Assembly: GCA_000759655.1 (NCBI GenBank)
Contig: KN173970.1
Location: 4,918 to 11,748, forward strand
DNA length: 6,831 nt
Direction of reading: 5' to 3'
DNA from: Acidicaldus organivorans
GTDB taxonomy: Bacteria > Pseudomonadota > Alphaproteobacteria > Acetobacterales > Acetobacteraceae
Shown: positions 1 to 6,559 of the stretch, piece after piece
Numbering within the stretch: position 1 is the stretch's first letter
How the letters are laid out: every line of letters starts with the position of its first letter
The notes under the pieces: model-generated
What the model was told of the DNA's origin: nothing
Seen by the model: the letters and a program-made list of their open reading frames with translations, nothing else
Database searches by the model: none
Position numbers and translations under genes: made by a program

Positions 1-704
1 CGGGAACGGGCGGGTTTTTCGACGGTGATCTTCTCTTCTATCAGGGAACGGTCCTCTTCGACCTCGACATCGAGACCATGCTCGCCCTGCTTCGCGTGTC
101 CGCGGCCAAGCTCGCCCGGCACGGGGCGGCGACGCTGCGCGAGCGGCTGGTGGGGCTTGCCGAGTTGCTCGGCCGCGAGGGCGGGGTGGAAGAGGTGAAA
201 TCCGCTCTGCTCGGCGGTTTTGCCGAGACGTTGGGCTGGACGTTTTCCGTAGAGGCGCCTTCGGCGGGAGAAGAAGAAGCGGCGGCGCGGATTTTCGCCG
301 AGGAGATCGGCACCGAGGCGTTCGTCTTCGAACCTGATCTTCCCGAACAGGAAGGGGTCGGCCAGGGGGGGCGGTGGCGCTCGGCGCTCCGCGAGCGGCC
401 GGGCGGGCGGATCCGCGCCGCGCTTGCCCTCGATCATCGCGGCATCATCCGTGACGTGGTGCTGAGCGGCGATTTCTTCCTCACCCCGCCCCGTTTCGTC
501 CACGATCTGGAGGCGGCGTTGCGCGGCGTACCCGCCGCCGAGGCCGTGCGGCAGGTCGCCGAGATGTTCGCCTCCCGGCGGCCCACGCTGCTCGGGCTCG
601 AGGCGGCAGATTTCATTGCGGTGATCGGGGCTGCTCTCGCCACGCCGGCCATTCGGGGGCGTGAGGCTGAAGAAGCGCGGGAGACGCCGGGCGTGTCGCG
701 CTGA
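1..704 (+). CDS. lplA: Lipoate-protein ligase, 3' part (5' end outside window)
   Basis: The frame is open from base 3 to the TGA at 702-704 (233 visible residues). The ATG at 78 is internal, because the upstream codons read GGFFDGDLLFYQGTVLFDLD, matching the end of the LplA catalytic domain (the stretch resembling HGTLLLNAD in E. coli LplA). Then comes a segment like the family's KSVRSRVTNLTELL (here ATLRERLVGLAELL), and a C-terminal accessory domain with GGRIRAALALDHRGIIRDVV and a following GDFF, as in the lipoate-ligase C-terminal domain. The family activates lipoate as lipoyl-AMP and attaches it to a lysine of a carrier domain. The lipoate- and ATP-binding core lies outside the window. Next to dsrE/tusA it is probably the sHdr-associated ligase that modifies LbpA (inference). 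The alternative client is the E2 of 2-oxoglutarate dehydrogenase, whose genes probably lie beyond sucC. No Shine-Dalgarno (SD) or operon link to dsrE is visible across the 158-bp gap. Confidence 0.8.
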   Translation, partial: GTGGFFDGDLLFYQGTVLFDLDIETMLALLRVSAAKLARHGAATLRERLVGLAELLGREGGVEEVKSALLGGFAETLGWTFSVEAPSAGEEEAAARIFAEEIGTEAFVFEPDLPEQEGVGQGGRWRSALRERPGGRIRAALALDHRGIIRDVVLSGDFFLTPPRFVHDLEAALRGVPAAEAVRQVAEMFASRRPTLLGLEAADFIAVIGAALATPAIRGREAEEARETPGVSR

Positions 705-735
705 TCTCTCCCTTCGATCGGTTGCGCTGAACGTC

Positions 736-758
736 TCATTTGCTGGTTTTGATATTTT
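736..758 (+). promoter_or_regulatory. AT-rich patch, possible extended -10 promoter
   Basis: In a very GC-rich window, 736-758 is a conspicuous AT-rich island in the gap before the DsrE gene. It ends in TGATATTTT (750-758), which fits an extended -10 (TG-n-TATnnT). No good -35 box sits 16-18 nt upstream. A promoter here would separate dsrE-tusA from the lipoate ligase. This is weak pattern evidence only. Confidence 0.27.
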
Positions 759-810
759 TGTGCTTGCCAAGCGCGGCAGGCAGGGTCATTTTATGAGGCA
801 ATTCGAGGGG

Positions 811-831
811 CGTGCCGCACGGCTTGGCACG
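811..831 (+). other. Small stem-loop upstream of the DsrE-family gene
   Basis: CGTGCC (811-816) and GGCACG (826-831) form a perfect 6-bp stem with a 9-nt loop, about 20 nt before the SD of the DsrE-family gene. It has no T tract, so it is not a terminator. It could be a leader hairpin or chance in GC-rich DNA. Confidence 0.25.
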
Positions 832-849
832 GCCTCCGAGAGAAGAACG

Positions 850-854
850 GGAGG
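850..854 (+). promoter_or_regulatory. Shine-Dalgarno site that decides the DsrE-family start
   Basis: GGAGG at 850-854 lies only 2 nt before the ATG at 857 but 8 nt before the in-frame ATG at 863. The spacing favours 863. The far-upstream GTG at 812 has no SD, and it would add residues unlike the family N terminus. Confidence 0.65.
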
Positions 855-862
855 AAATGCGC

Positions 863-1252
863 ATGTCGCCCCCTCTTTTCATCATCTGTCACAGCGGGCA
901 CCGGGAAGCCCTGCAATTCGCCGCGATGACAGCCTCCGTTGCCGCTGTCTCTGGGCGGGAGGTCACCGTGTTTCTCTCGATGAACGCGCTCCTTCCGTTC
1001 CTGCGCGGCAAGGGGAATGCCGAAGCCGCGGAAGGGGAGGCAGGGCGGCTCATTGCGGAAAAAAATGTCCCCTCGTTCAAAACGCTTTTCGAGCAGGCGG
1101 TCGAATTGGGAGAGGCGAAAATCTACGCCTGTTCGATGGCGATGGACCTGTTTGGGGCCAAGGAGGACGGGCTTGAGAGTTTCGTAACCGGCGTGATGGG
1201 GCTCACCAAATTCCTGAGTGATGCGGAAGCCGGACAATTGCTGTCGTTCTGA
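863..1252 (+). CDS. DsrE-family (DsrE/DsrE3-like) sulfurtransferase
   Basis: A 129-residue cytoplasmic protein with no signal peptide or membrane helix. The N terminus (PLFIICHSG) leads into a Rossmann-like strand/helix pattern. The decisive motif is [12 protein letters not shown] (87-98), with Cys90 at the position of the persulfide-forming cysteine of DsrE-like proteins. It is followed by a GVMGLTKFL helix near the C terminus, usual for the DsrE/DsrEFH-like family. A second cysteine, Cys9, lies at the end of the first strand. Family members carry sulfane sulfur as a cysteine persulfide and exchange it with TusA. The tusA start lies 36 nt downstream, supporting co-transcription. The soluble form argues against DsrE2, which has membrane helices, and DsrE3 is the likely subtype (inference). 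Start chosen by SD spacing; ATG 857 is possible and would add two residues. Confidence 0.82.
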   Translation: MSPPLFIICHSGHREALQFAAMTASVAAVSGREVTVFLSMNALLPFLRGKGNAEAAEGEAGRLIAEKNVPSFKTLFEQAVELGEAKIYACSMAMDLFGAKEDGLESFVTGVMGLTKFLSDAEAGQLLSF

Positions 1253-1288
1253 TGGAAAATCGGATGTCTCACGAAAGGAAAGGATGAA

Positions 1289-1522
1289 ATGGCCGAACAC
1301 CGGGTGATCGATGCACGTGGGAGTTTCTGCCCGGGGCCGCTGATGGAATTGATCGCGGCCATGAAAAAATCCGCCGTCGGCGATACTTTCGAACTGCTTT
1401 CCACCGATGACGGCTCGGCCAAGGACGTCCCGGAATGGGTCAACAAGGTGGGGCATGCGATCAACCGCACCGAGCGCGACGCCGAAGGCGTGTGGCACAT
1501 CGTCGTGCAGAAAATGAAGTGA
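1289..1522 (+). CDS. tusA: TusA-family sulfur carrier protein
   Basis: A 77-residue protein of the length usual for TusA. The family signature FCPGPLMEL contains the CPxP motif, with Cys14 as the persulfide-carrying residue at the start of the first helix. The preceding VIDARG strand and the C-terminal strand HIVVQK complete the small two-layer TusA fold. It lies 36 nt after the DsrE-family stop, with purine-rich SD sequence (AAGGA and AGGA, 1276-1284) before the ATG. In sulfur oxidisers TusA is a cytoplasmic hub that receives sulfane sulfur from rhodanese/DsrE proteins and passes it to rDsr or sHdr. It could alternatively serve tRNA thiolation or molybdenum-cofactor synthesis, but pairing with DsrE and proximity to SQR favour the dissimilatory role. 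Confidence 0.93.
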   Translation: MAEHRVIDARGSFCPGPLMELIAAMKKSAVGDTFELLSTDDGSAKDVPEWVNKVGHAINRTERDAEGVWHIVVQKMK

Positions 1523-1640
1523 AGACGAAGTGATGGGGCGTGAAACGATCGGATAGGTAAGGCGCAGAGGGGCGTGCGTCGGCCCTTGCACCGCGAAGAG
1601 AAAAACCAACAGCATACGTGGCAAACGTCAGGAGGAAACC

Positions 1641-2780
1641 ATGAGAATTGTCGTCGTCGGCGGGGGAATGGGCGGGACCATCTTCGCCAATAATCTCGCC
1701 CGCCGGATTGGCTCGGAACTCAGGAGCGGCAAGGCGAAGATCACCATGCTCACCGCTTCCGACAAACACATCTATCAGCCGGGCTGGCTCTATGTGGCTT
1801 TGGGGAGGATGATGCCCGATGAGCTCGAGCGCGAACAGGCAAGCCTTCTCGAGCCCGGCATCGATCTGCACGTCGATCCGGTCGAGACGTTCAAGCTCGA
1901 TGAGAAGCGGGTGATCACCAAGTCGGGCAAGACCCATGAATACGACCTCCTCGTCATCGCCACCGGCTCCCGCCCGGTGCCGGAGGAGATCCCCGGTCTC
2001 AAGGAGACCGCCATCCACTGCTATTCGCCGGAAGATGCGCTCCGTTTCTATGATACGATCAACCAGTTCAAGGGCGGGCGGATCCTGGTCACGGTGGGGC
2101 TTCCGCACAAATGCCCGATGATCCCGCTCGAGGTCACCTTCACGCTCTATGATTTCATGAAGGACCGCGGTCTTCTGGACAAGACCGAGTTTTACTACAC
2201 CTATCCGATCGGGCGCCTGCACAGTCTCGAGAATGTCGGCAAATGGGCCGCGGTGGAATTCGAGCGGCTTGGCGTGAAGACCGAGACCTTCTTCAACCTC
2301 AAGGAGGTCGATCGCGACAAGGGGGTGGTGCGGAGCGAGGAAGGATCGGAAGTGAAATTCGATCTCCTCGTCGCCGTGCCGCCGCATCGCGGCCAGGAAG
2401 TGATCGAGCGCAACGGACTCGGCGCCAATGGCTGGATCCCGACCGACCGACACACGCTGCACATGGAAGGCCCGCATGGCGAGAACGTCCTCGTGCTCGG
2501 CGATACCACCAACATTCCGATCAGCAAGGCGGGTTCGACGGCGCATTTCGAAGCCGAAGTGGCGGCGGAAAACGTCGCCGCGCTGATCAAGATCGGCCGG
2601 CCGGTGCGCACCTATGACGGCAAGGTGTTCTGCTTCATCGAGGCAGGCAAGGATCGCGCCACCTACGCCATGTTCACCTACCAGAAGCCGCCCGAGCCCA
2701 AGATGCCGAACGGCGCCGTGCACGCCTTTAAGATGGCCTACAACAAGCTTTACTGGGCCTCGGCCCGCGGCCTGCTCTGA
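1641..2780 (+). CDS. sqr: Sulfide:quinone oxidoreductase-family FAD flavoprotein
   Basis: A 379-residue protein with an N-terminal FAD-binding dinucleotide fold (VVVGGGMGG, 4-12), the ATG motif of flavoprotein disulfide reductases (LLVIATGSRP, 103-112) and the second FAD motif NVLVLGDTT (282-290), followed by ISKAGSTAHFEAEV, typical of SQR. Cys127, Cys158 (HKCPM) and Cys331 (KVFCF) match in order and rough position the three redox cysteines of SQR (128/160/356 in the A. ferrooxidans enzyme). The C-terminal stretch 361-376 looks like the amphipathic membrane-anchoring region. Expected reaction: sulfide oxidation to persulfide/polysulfide with reduction of membrane quinone. A strong SD AGGAGG (1630-1635) stands 5 nt before the ATG. 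The 118-bp gap after tusA has no convincing promoter or terminator, so an operon with dsrE-tusA is possible. The SQR subtype cannot be settled by eye, and a polysulfide- or flavocytochrome-c-like activity is not excluded. Confidence 0.86.
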   Translation: MRIVVVGGGMGGTIFANNLARRIGSELRSGKAKITMLTASDKHIYQPGWLYVALGRMMPDELEREQASLLEPGIDLHVDPVETFKLDEKRVITKSGKTHEYDLLVIATGSRPVPEEIPGLKETAIHCYSPEDALRFYDTINQFKGGRILVTVGLPHKCPMIPLEVTFTLYDFMKDRGLLDKTEFYYTYPIGRLHSLENVGKWAAVEFERLGVKTETFFNLKEVDRDKGVVRSEEGSEVKFDLLVAVPPHRGQEVIERNGLGANGWIPTDRHTLHMEGPHGENVLVLGDTTNIPISKAGSTAHFEAEVAAENVAALIKIGRPVRTYDGKVFCFIEAGKDRATYAMFTYQKPPEPKMPNGAVHAFKMAYNKLYWASARGLL

Positions 2781-2791
2781 GGGAGGGGGCG

Positions 2792-4108
2792 ATGTCCGCA
2801 GTGCTTGTCGAACCGCTGACCGAGGAGAGGCGCGCGCGCGCCGAGCAGGCGCTCGCCGCGCTCGTCGAGAATGGCGATCTCGAGCGGCTGGTGGCGCTGG
2901 CGCGAACCCGCGGCAGCGCCGCCGATGCGCTCTCGGACGAGATCGTCTCGCGTCTCGCCGGGACGGCGGCGGATGGGCTCGATCTGCTCGATAGGGTCAA
3001 CCGCTCCGGTGTCGCGCGGGCGCTCCCCGCTTTTGCTGCGCTCGTCGAGAATGGCGATCTCGACCGTCTCGTCGCCCTCGCCCGCGCCTTGGGCAGCGCG
3101 GCGGATGCGCTTTCGGATGACATCGTCTCGCGTCTCGCCGGGACGGCGGCGGATGGGCTCGATCTGCTCGATAGGGTCAACCGCTCCGGTGTCGCGCGGG
3201 CGCTCCCCGCTTTTGCTGCGCTCGCCGAGAATGGCGATCTCGAGCGGCTGGTGGCGCTGGCGCGAACCCTCGGCAGCGCCGCCGTCCCGGCGAGACGCGA
3301 GACGATGTCATCCGAAAGCGCATCCGCCGCGCTGCCCAAGGCGCGGGCGCTCCCCGCTTTCGCCGCACTCGTCGAGAACGGCGACCTCGACCGCCTCGTC
3401 GCCCTCGCCCGCGCCTTGGGCAGCGCGGCGGATGCGCTTTCGGATGACATCGTCTCGCGTCTCGCCGGGACGGCGGCGGATGGGCTCGACCTACTCGATA
3501 GGGTCAACCGCTCCGGTGTGGCGCGGGCGCTCCCCGCTTTCGCCGCACTCGTCGAGACCGGCGACCTCGACCGCCTCGTCGCCCTCGCCCGCGCCTTGGG
3601 CAGCGCGGCGGATGCGCTTTCGGATGACATCGTCTCGCGTCTCGCCGGGACGGCGGCGGATGGGCTCGACCTACTCGATAGGGTCAACCGCTCCGGTGTG
3701 GCGCGGGCGCTCCCCGCTTTCGCCGCACTCGTCGAGAACGGCGACCTCGACCGCCTCGTCGCCCTCGCCCGCGCCTTGGGGAGTGCCGCGGATGCGCTCT
3801 CGGATGACATCGTCTCGCGGCTGGCCCAGACGGTGGGCGATGCCCTCGTCCTCGTCGATCGCGCCACCCGCTCGGGGCTCGCCGACCGCCTGATCGCGCT
3901 TGCCGATCAGATCGAGCGCTCACGGCTGCTTTCAGACGTGCTCACCGCGCTCGAGGCCACCTCGCGCCGTCTCGAGGGCGAGCCACCGCCGCGCGGCGGC
4001 GTGGGCGGGCTTCTCGCCCTGCTGCGGGATCCGGAGGTCCAGTCGGCGCTCCGCTTCGGCGCCCATTTCCTCAACCAGTTCCGCCGCCAGCGCAGGACAT
4101 CGGCCTGA
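2792..4108 (+). CDS. DUF1641-type protein with expanded 60-residue tandem repeats
   Basis: A 438-residue protein starting 11 nt after the SQR stop, with SD GGAGG (2782-2786) 5 nt before the ATG, so the two are probably co-translated. The C-terminal part (GGLLALLRDPEVQSALRF and on) matches the short conserved DUF1641 segment. DUF1641 proteins commonly accompany SQR-like flavoproteins; their function is not established. Residues 17-365 are six units of a helical, Leu/Ala/Asp-rich module of the form ALVENGDLDRLVALARALG..., 60 residues each except the third (49). Unit 6 is the most divergent and runs into the tail (366-438), so unit 6 plus tail probably represents the ordinary short family member and units 1-5 are an expansion (inference). 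There is no cysteine, tryptophan, signal peptide or clear membrane helix, so it is unlikely to carry a persulfide. A scaffold or SQR-partner role is guesswork. Residues 165-185 come from an inverted DNA segment. Confidence 0.8.
   Translation: MSAVLVEPLTEERRARAEQALAALVENGDLERLVALARTRGSAADALSDEIVSRLAGTAADGLDLLDRVNRSGVARALPAFAALVENGDLDRLVALARALGSAADALSDDIVSRLAGTAADGLDLLDRVNRSGVARALPAFAALAENGDLERLVALARTLGSAAVPARRETMSSESASAALPKARALPAFAALVENGDLDRLVALARALGSAADALSDDIVSRLAGTAADGLDLLDRVNRSGVARALPAFAALVETGDLDRLVALARALGSAADALSDDIVSRLAGTAADGLDLLDRVNRSGVARALPAFAALVENGDLDRLVALARALGSAADALSDDIVSRLAQTVGDALVLVDRATRSGLADRLIALADQIERSRLLSDVLTALEATSRRLEGEPPPRGGVGGLLALLRDPEVQSALRFGAHFLNQFRRQRRTSA
2840..3886 (+). repeat. 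Six-unit 180-bp in-frame tandem repeat array
   Basis: Unit limits read from the recurring GCGCTCCCCGC boundary are: 2840-3019 (first ~10 bp diverged), 3020-3199, 3200-3346 (147 bp, rearranged), 3347-3526, 3527-3706 and 3707-3886 (second half diverged). Units 4 and 5 differ at one base (A3378 versus C3558, giving N versus T). Units 1 and 2 agree at nearly every base in their second halves. Two synonymous subtypes exist in the first half-unit: type A (GAGCGGCTGGTGGCGCTGG) in units 1 and 3, and type B (GACCGnCTCGTCGCCCTCG) in units 2, 4, 5 and 6. This suggests duplication of an A-B dimer as well as of single units. All full units are 60 codons. Confidence 0.95.
3277..3349 (-). repeat. 73-bp inverted copy of the repeat unit inside unit 3
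   Basis: Bases 3277-3349 are the exact reverse complement of 3079-3151 (unit 2), and equally of 3406-3478 (unit 4) and 3586-3658 (unit 5). Forward homology to type A continues to 3284 and resumes at 3340. The junction overlaps are therefore CGCCGCCG (3277-3284, 8 bp) and GGCGCGGGCG (3340-3349, 10 bp). The piece is read in frame and encodes a Ser/Ala/Arg-rich stretch (residues 165-185, around RRETMSSESASAALPK) in place of the usual second half of the module. Confidence 0.95.
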
Positions 4109-4152
4109 GGGGCGGCGCTCTTTCGGCGCGGGAGGGTAGCGCGGCCCGCCCC
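4109..4152 (+). terminator. Weak terminator-like hairpin after the DUF1641 gene
   Basis: GGGGCGG (4109-4115) pairs with CCGCCCC (4146-4152), and CGCT (4116-4119) can pair with AGCG (4138-4141) inside it, leaving a 4-nt bulge. CGTTTCCTT follows, a poor T tract. It begins directly after the TGA and lies at the boundary between the sulfur genes and zapE, which makes a transcription end plausible. Confidence 0.33.
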
Positions 4153-4159
4153 CGTTTCC

Positions 4160-4187
4160 TTGCGCTCTCTCCCTTGCGCTGTATTGG
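4160..4187 (+). promoter_or_regulatory. Tentative promoter for zapE
   Basis: TTGCGC (4160-4165) and TATTGG (4182-4187) are 16 nt apart in the 132-bp gap before zapE. Each matches only three consensus positions of a sigma-70 box, so this is a placement suggestion rather than a call. Confidence 0.2.
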
Positions 4188-4240
4188 GCCGGATGGGGCG
4201 GGGCATTGATCGGGGGAGGGGGGCAGGCTAGGAAGCCCGC

Positions 4241-5419
4241 ATGGATCTGAGCGCCTCCGAGACGTCCCTCGCCCGCGGCAGGGTGGGCGGGGAAGGCCCA
4301 CTTGCCCTCTATCGCGCCAAGCTCGCCACGGGCGAGCTCGCCACCGACCCGGCGCAGGCATTGGTTGCCGAAAAACTCCAGGACCTCTGGGCCAAGCTCG
4401 GCGAGGAGGAACCCGCGCGGGAGACGGGGCGTCCCGGCCTGCTTGCCCGTCTCTTTCGCCGCAAGCCGGTCGAGGAGGTCTCCGGCCGCACCCAGGGGCT
4501 CTATATCGCAGGACCCGTGGGGCGGGGCAAATCGACGCTGATGGACATGTTCTTCGCCACCGCCCGCCTCTCGCGCAAGCGGCGCTGGCATTTCCACCAG
4601 TTCATGCAGCGCGAGGTCCATGCCCGCATCCACGCCTGGAAGGCATCCCATCCCGCCGGTGATGACCCGATCCCCCCGCTCGCCGAGGCGATCGCCGCCG
4701 AGGCCGCGCTCCTCTGCTTCGATGAGTTCCAGATCAACGACATCGCCGATGCCATGCTGCTCGGGCGTCTCTTCGAGGCGCTCTTCGAGCGGGGGGTGGT
4801 CATCGTGCTCACCTCCAACGTGCTCCCCGATGATCTGCTCGCCGACCAGCCGGGGCGCGATGCCTTCCGCCCCTTCATCGCCCTCCTCAAGGAACGGCTC
4901 GATCTCGTGGTGATGGAGGAGGGGCAGGACTGGCGCCGGCGCGCGCTGGCCCGCCGCCCGACCTGGCTCGTCCCCGCCGATCGGGCGGCCCGCGCCGCGC
5001 TCGATGAAATTTTCGCGATCCTCAATCGCGGCGAGACACCGCGCCCGGCGCGGCTCGCCCTCCTTGGGCGGAGCCTCGCCATTTCCGCCGCCACCCGTCA
5101 TGCGGCGCGCTTCGACTTTGCCGCGCTTTGCGAGGCGCCATTGGGGCCGGCCGACTATCTGCGGCTCGCCACCCACTATCCCGCGCTCGTGATCGACGCG
5201 ATCCCCAAACTCGGCCCGGAGAAGGCCGATGGGGCGCGGCGTTTCATCATCCTCATCGATGCGCTCTACGAGCACCGGGTGAAGCTGTTCGCCTCGGCCG
5301 AGGCGCCGCCCGATGCCCTCTATGAGGAGGGGATCGGGGCGGAGGCCTTCCGCCGCACCGCCTCGCGCCTGATCGAGATGCAGAGCGAGGCCTATCTCGA
5401 CCTTCCCCATCTCACCTGA
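4241..5419 (+). CDS. zapE: Cell division protein ZapE / AFG1-family P-loop ATPase
   Basis: A 392-residue protein with N-terminal LALYRAKLATGEL (21-33), the usual opening of AFG1/ZapE proteins. It has Walker A GPVGRGKST (91-99), the family HFHQFM block (117-122), Walker B LLCFDEFQ (157-164), sensor I VLTSN (189-193), and the C-terminal block RRFIILIDALYEHRVKL (333-349). Length suits alphaproteobacterial members. The protein is expected to be a cytoplasmic, membrane-associated ATPase: ZapE modulates FtsZ in E. coli, and the eukaryotic homologue AFG1/LACE1 acts in mitochondrial protein quality control. Position just upstream of mdh-suc is a conserved arrangement in Alphaproteobacteria, though the functional link is unclear. 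The start is supported by AGGA (4230-4233), 7 nt before the ATG. All ATPase motifs are intact. Confidence 0.93.
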   Translation: MDLSASETSLARGRVGGEGPLALYRAKLATGELATDPAQALVAEKLQDLWAKLGEEEPARETGRPGLLARLFRRKPVEEVSGRTQGLYIAGPVGRGKSTLMDMFFATARLSRKRRWHFHQFMQREVHARIHAWKASHPAGDDPIPPLAEAIAAEAALLCFDEFQINDIADAMLLGRLFEALFERGVVIVLTSNVLPDDLLADQPGRDAFRPFIALLKERLDLVVMEEGQDWRRRALARRPTWLVPADRAARAALDEIFAILNRGETPRPARLALLGRSLAISAATRHAARFDFAALCEAPLGPADYLRLATHYPALVIDAIPKLGPEKADGARRFIILIDALYEHRVKLFASAEAPPDALYEEGIGAEAFRRTASRLIEMQSEAYLDLPHLT

Positions 5420-6553
<1,134 letters not shown>

Positions 6554-6559
6554 GCCGCG

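Noticed and set aside
78..704. Lipoate ligase taken as a complete 208-residue gene starting at the ATG at 78
   Set aside because: The frame is open to the window edge and the codons before 78 encode a conserved part of the LplA fold, so the gene is truncated by the window.
762..780. Inverted pairs around GCTTGCCAAGC (762-772) and CTTGCC/GGCAGG as a terminator after the lipoate ligase
   Set aside because: The stems are 4-6 bp, one needs a wobble, and the T-rich stretch precedes rather than follows them.
812..862. Upstream GTG start for the DsrE-family gene
   Set aside because: There is no SD before it, the added residues are not family-like, and a good GGAGG sits just before the ATGs at 857 and 863.
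661..1176. 171-codon + strand frame bridging the lipoate ligase end and the DsrE-family gene
   Set aside because: It overlaps two well-supported genes in another frame, lacks family motifs and has Arg/Gly-rich shadow composition.
1586..1618. TTGCAC (1586-1591) and CATACG (1613-1618) as a promoter for the SQR gene
   Set aside because: The spacing of 21 nt is too long and the -10 match is poor.
1461..2723. Long minus-strand open frame opposite the SQR gene (420 codons), with similar ones at 791-1624, 3932-5410 and 5567-6823
   Set aside because: They mirror strong + strand genes with clear family motifs, have compositionally biased His/Asp/Arg-rich translations typical of antisense frames in GC-rich coding DNA, and show no family signature.
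2728..3867. 379-codon minus-strand open frame with internal repeats
   Set aside because: It is the antisense image of the DUF1641 repeat array. Its periodicity comes from the DNA repeat, and it has no recognisable domain or ribosome site.
2840..3886. CRISPR-like or intergenic satellite repeat
   Set aside because: The repeats are contiguous, 180 bp, without spacers, and inside one open reading frame with a good ribosome site.
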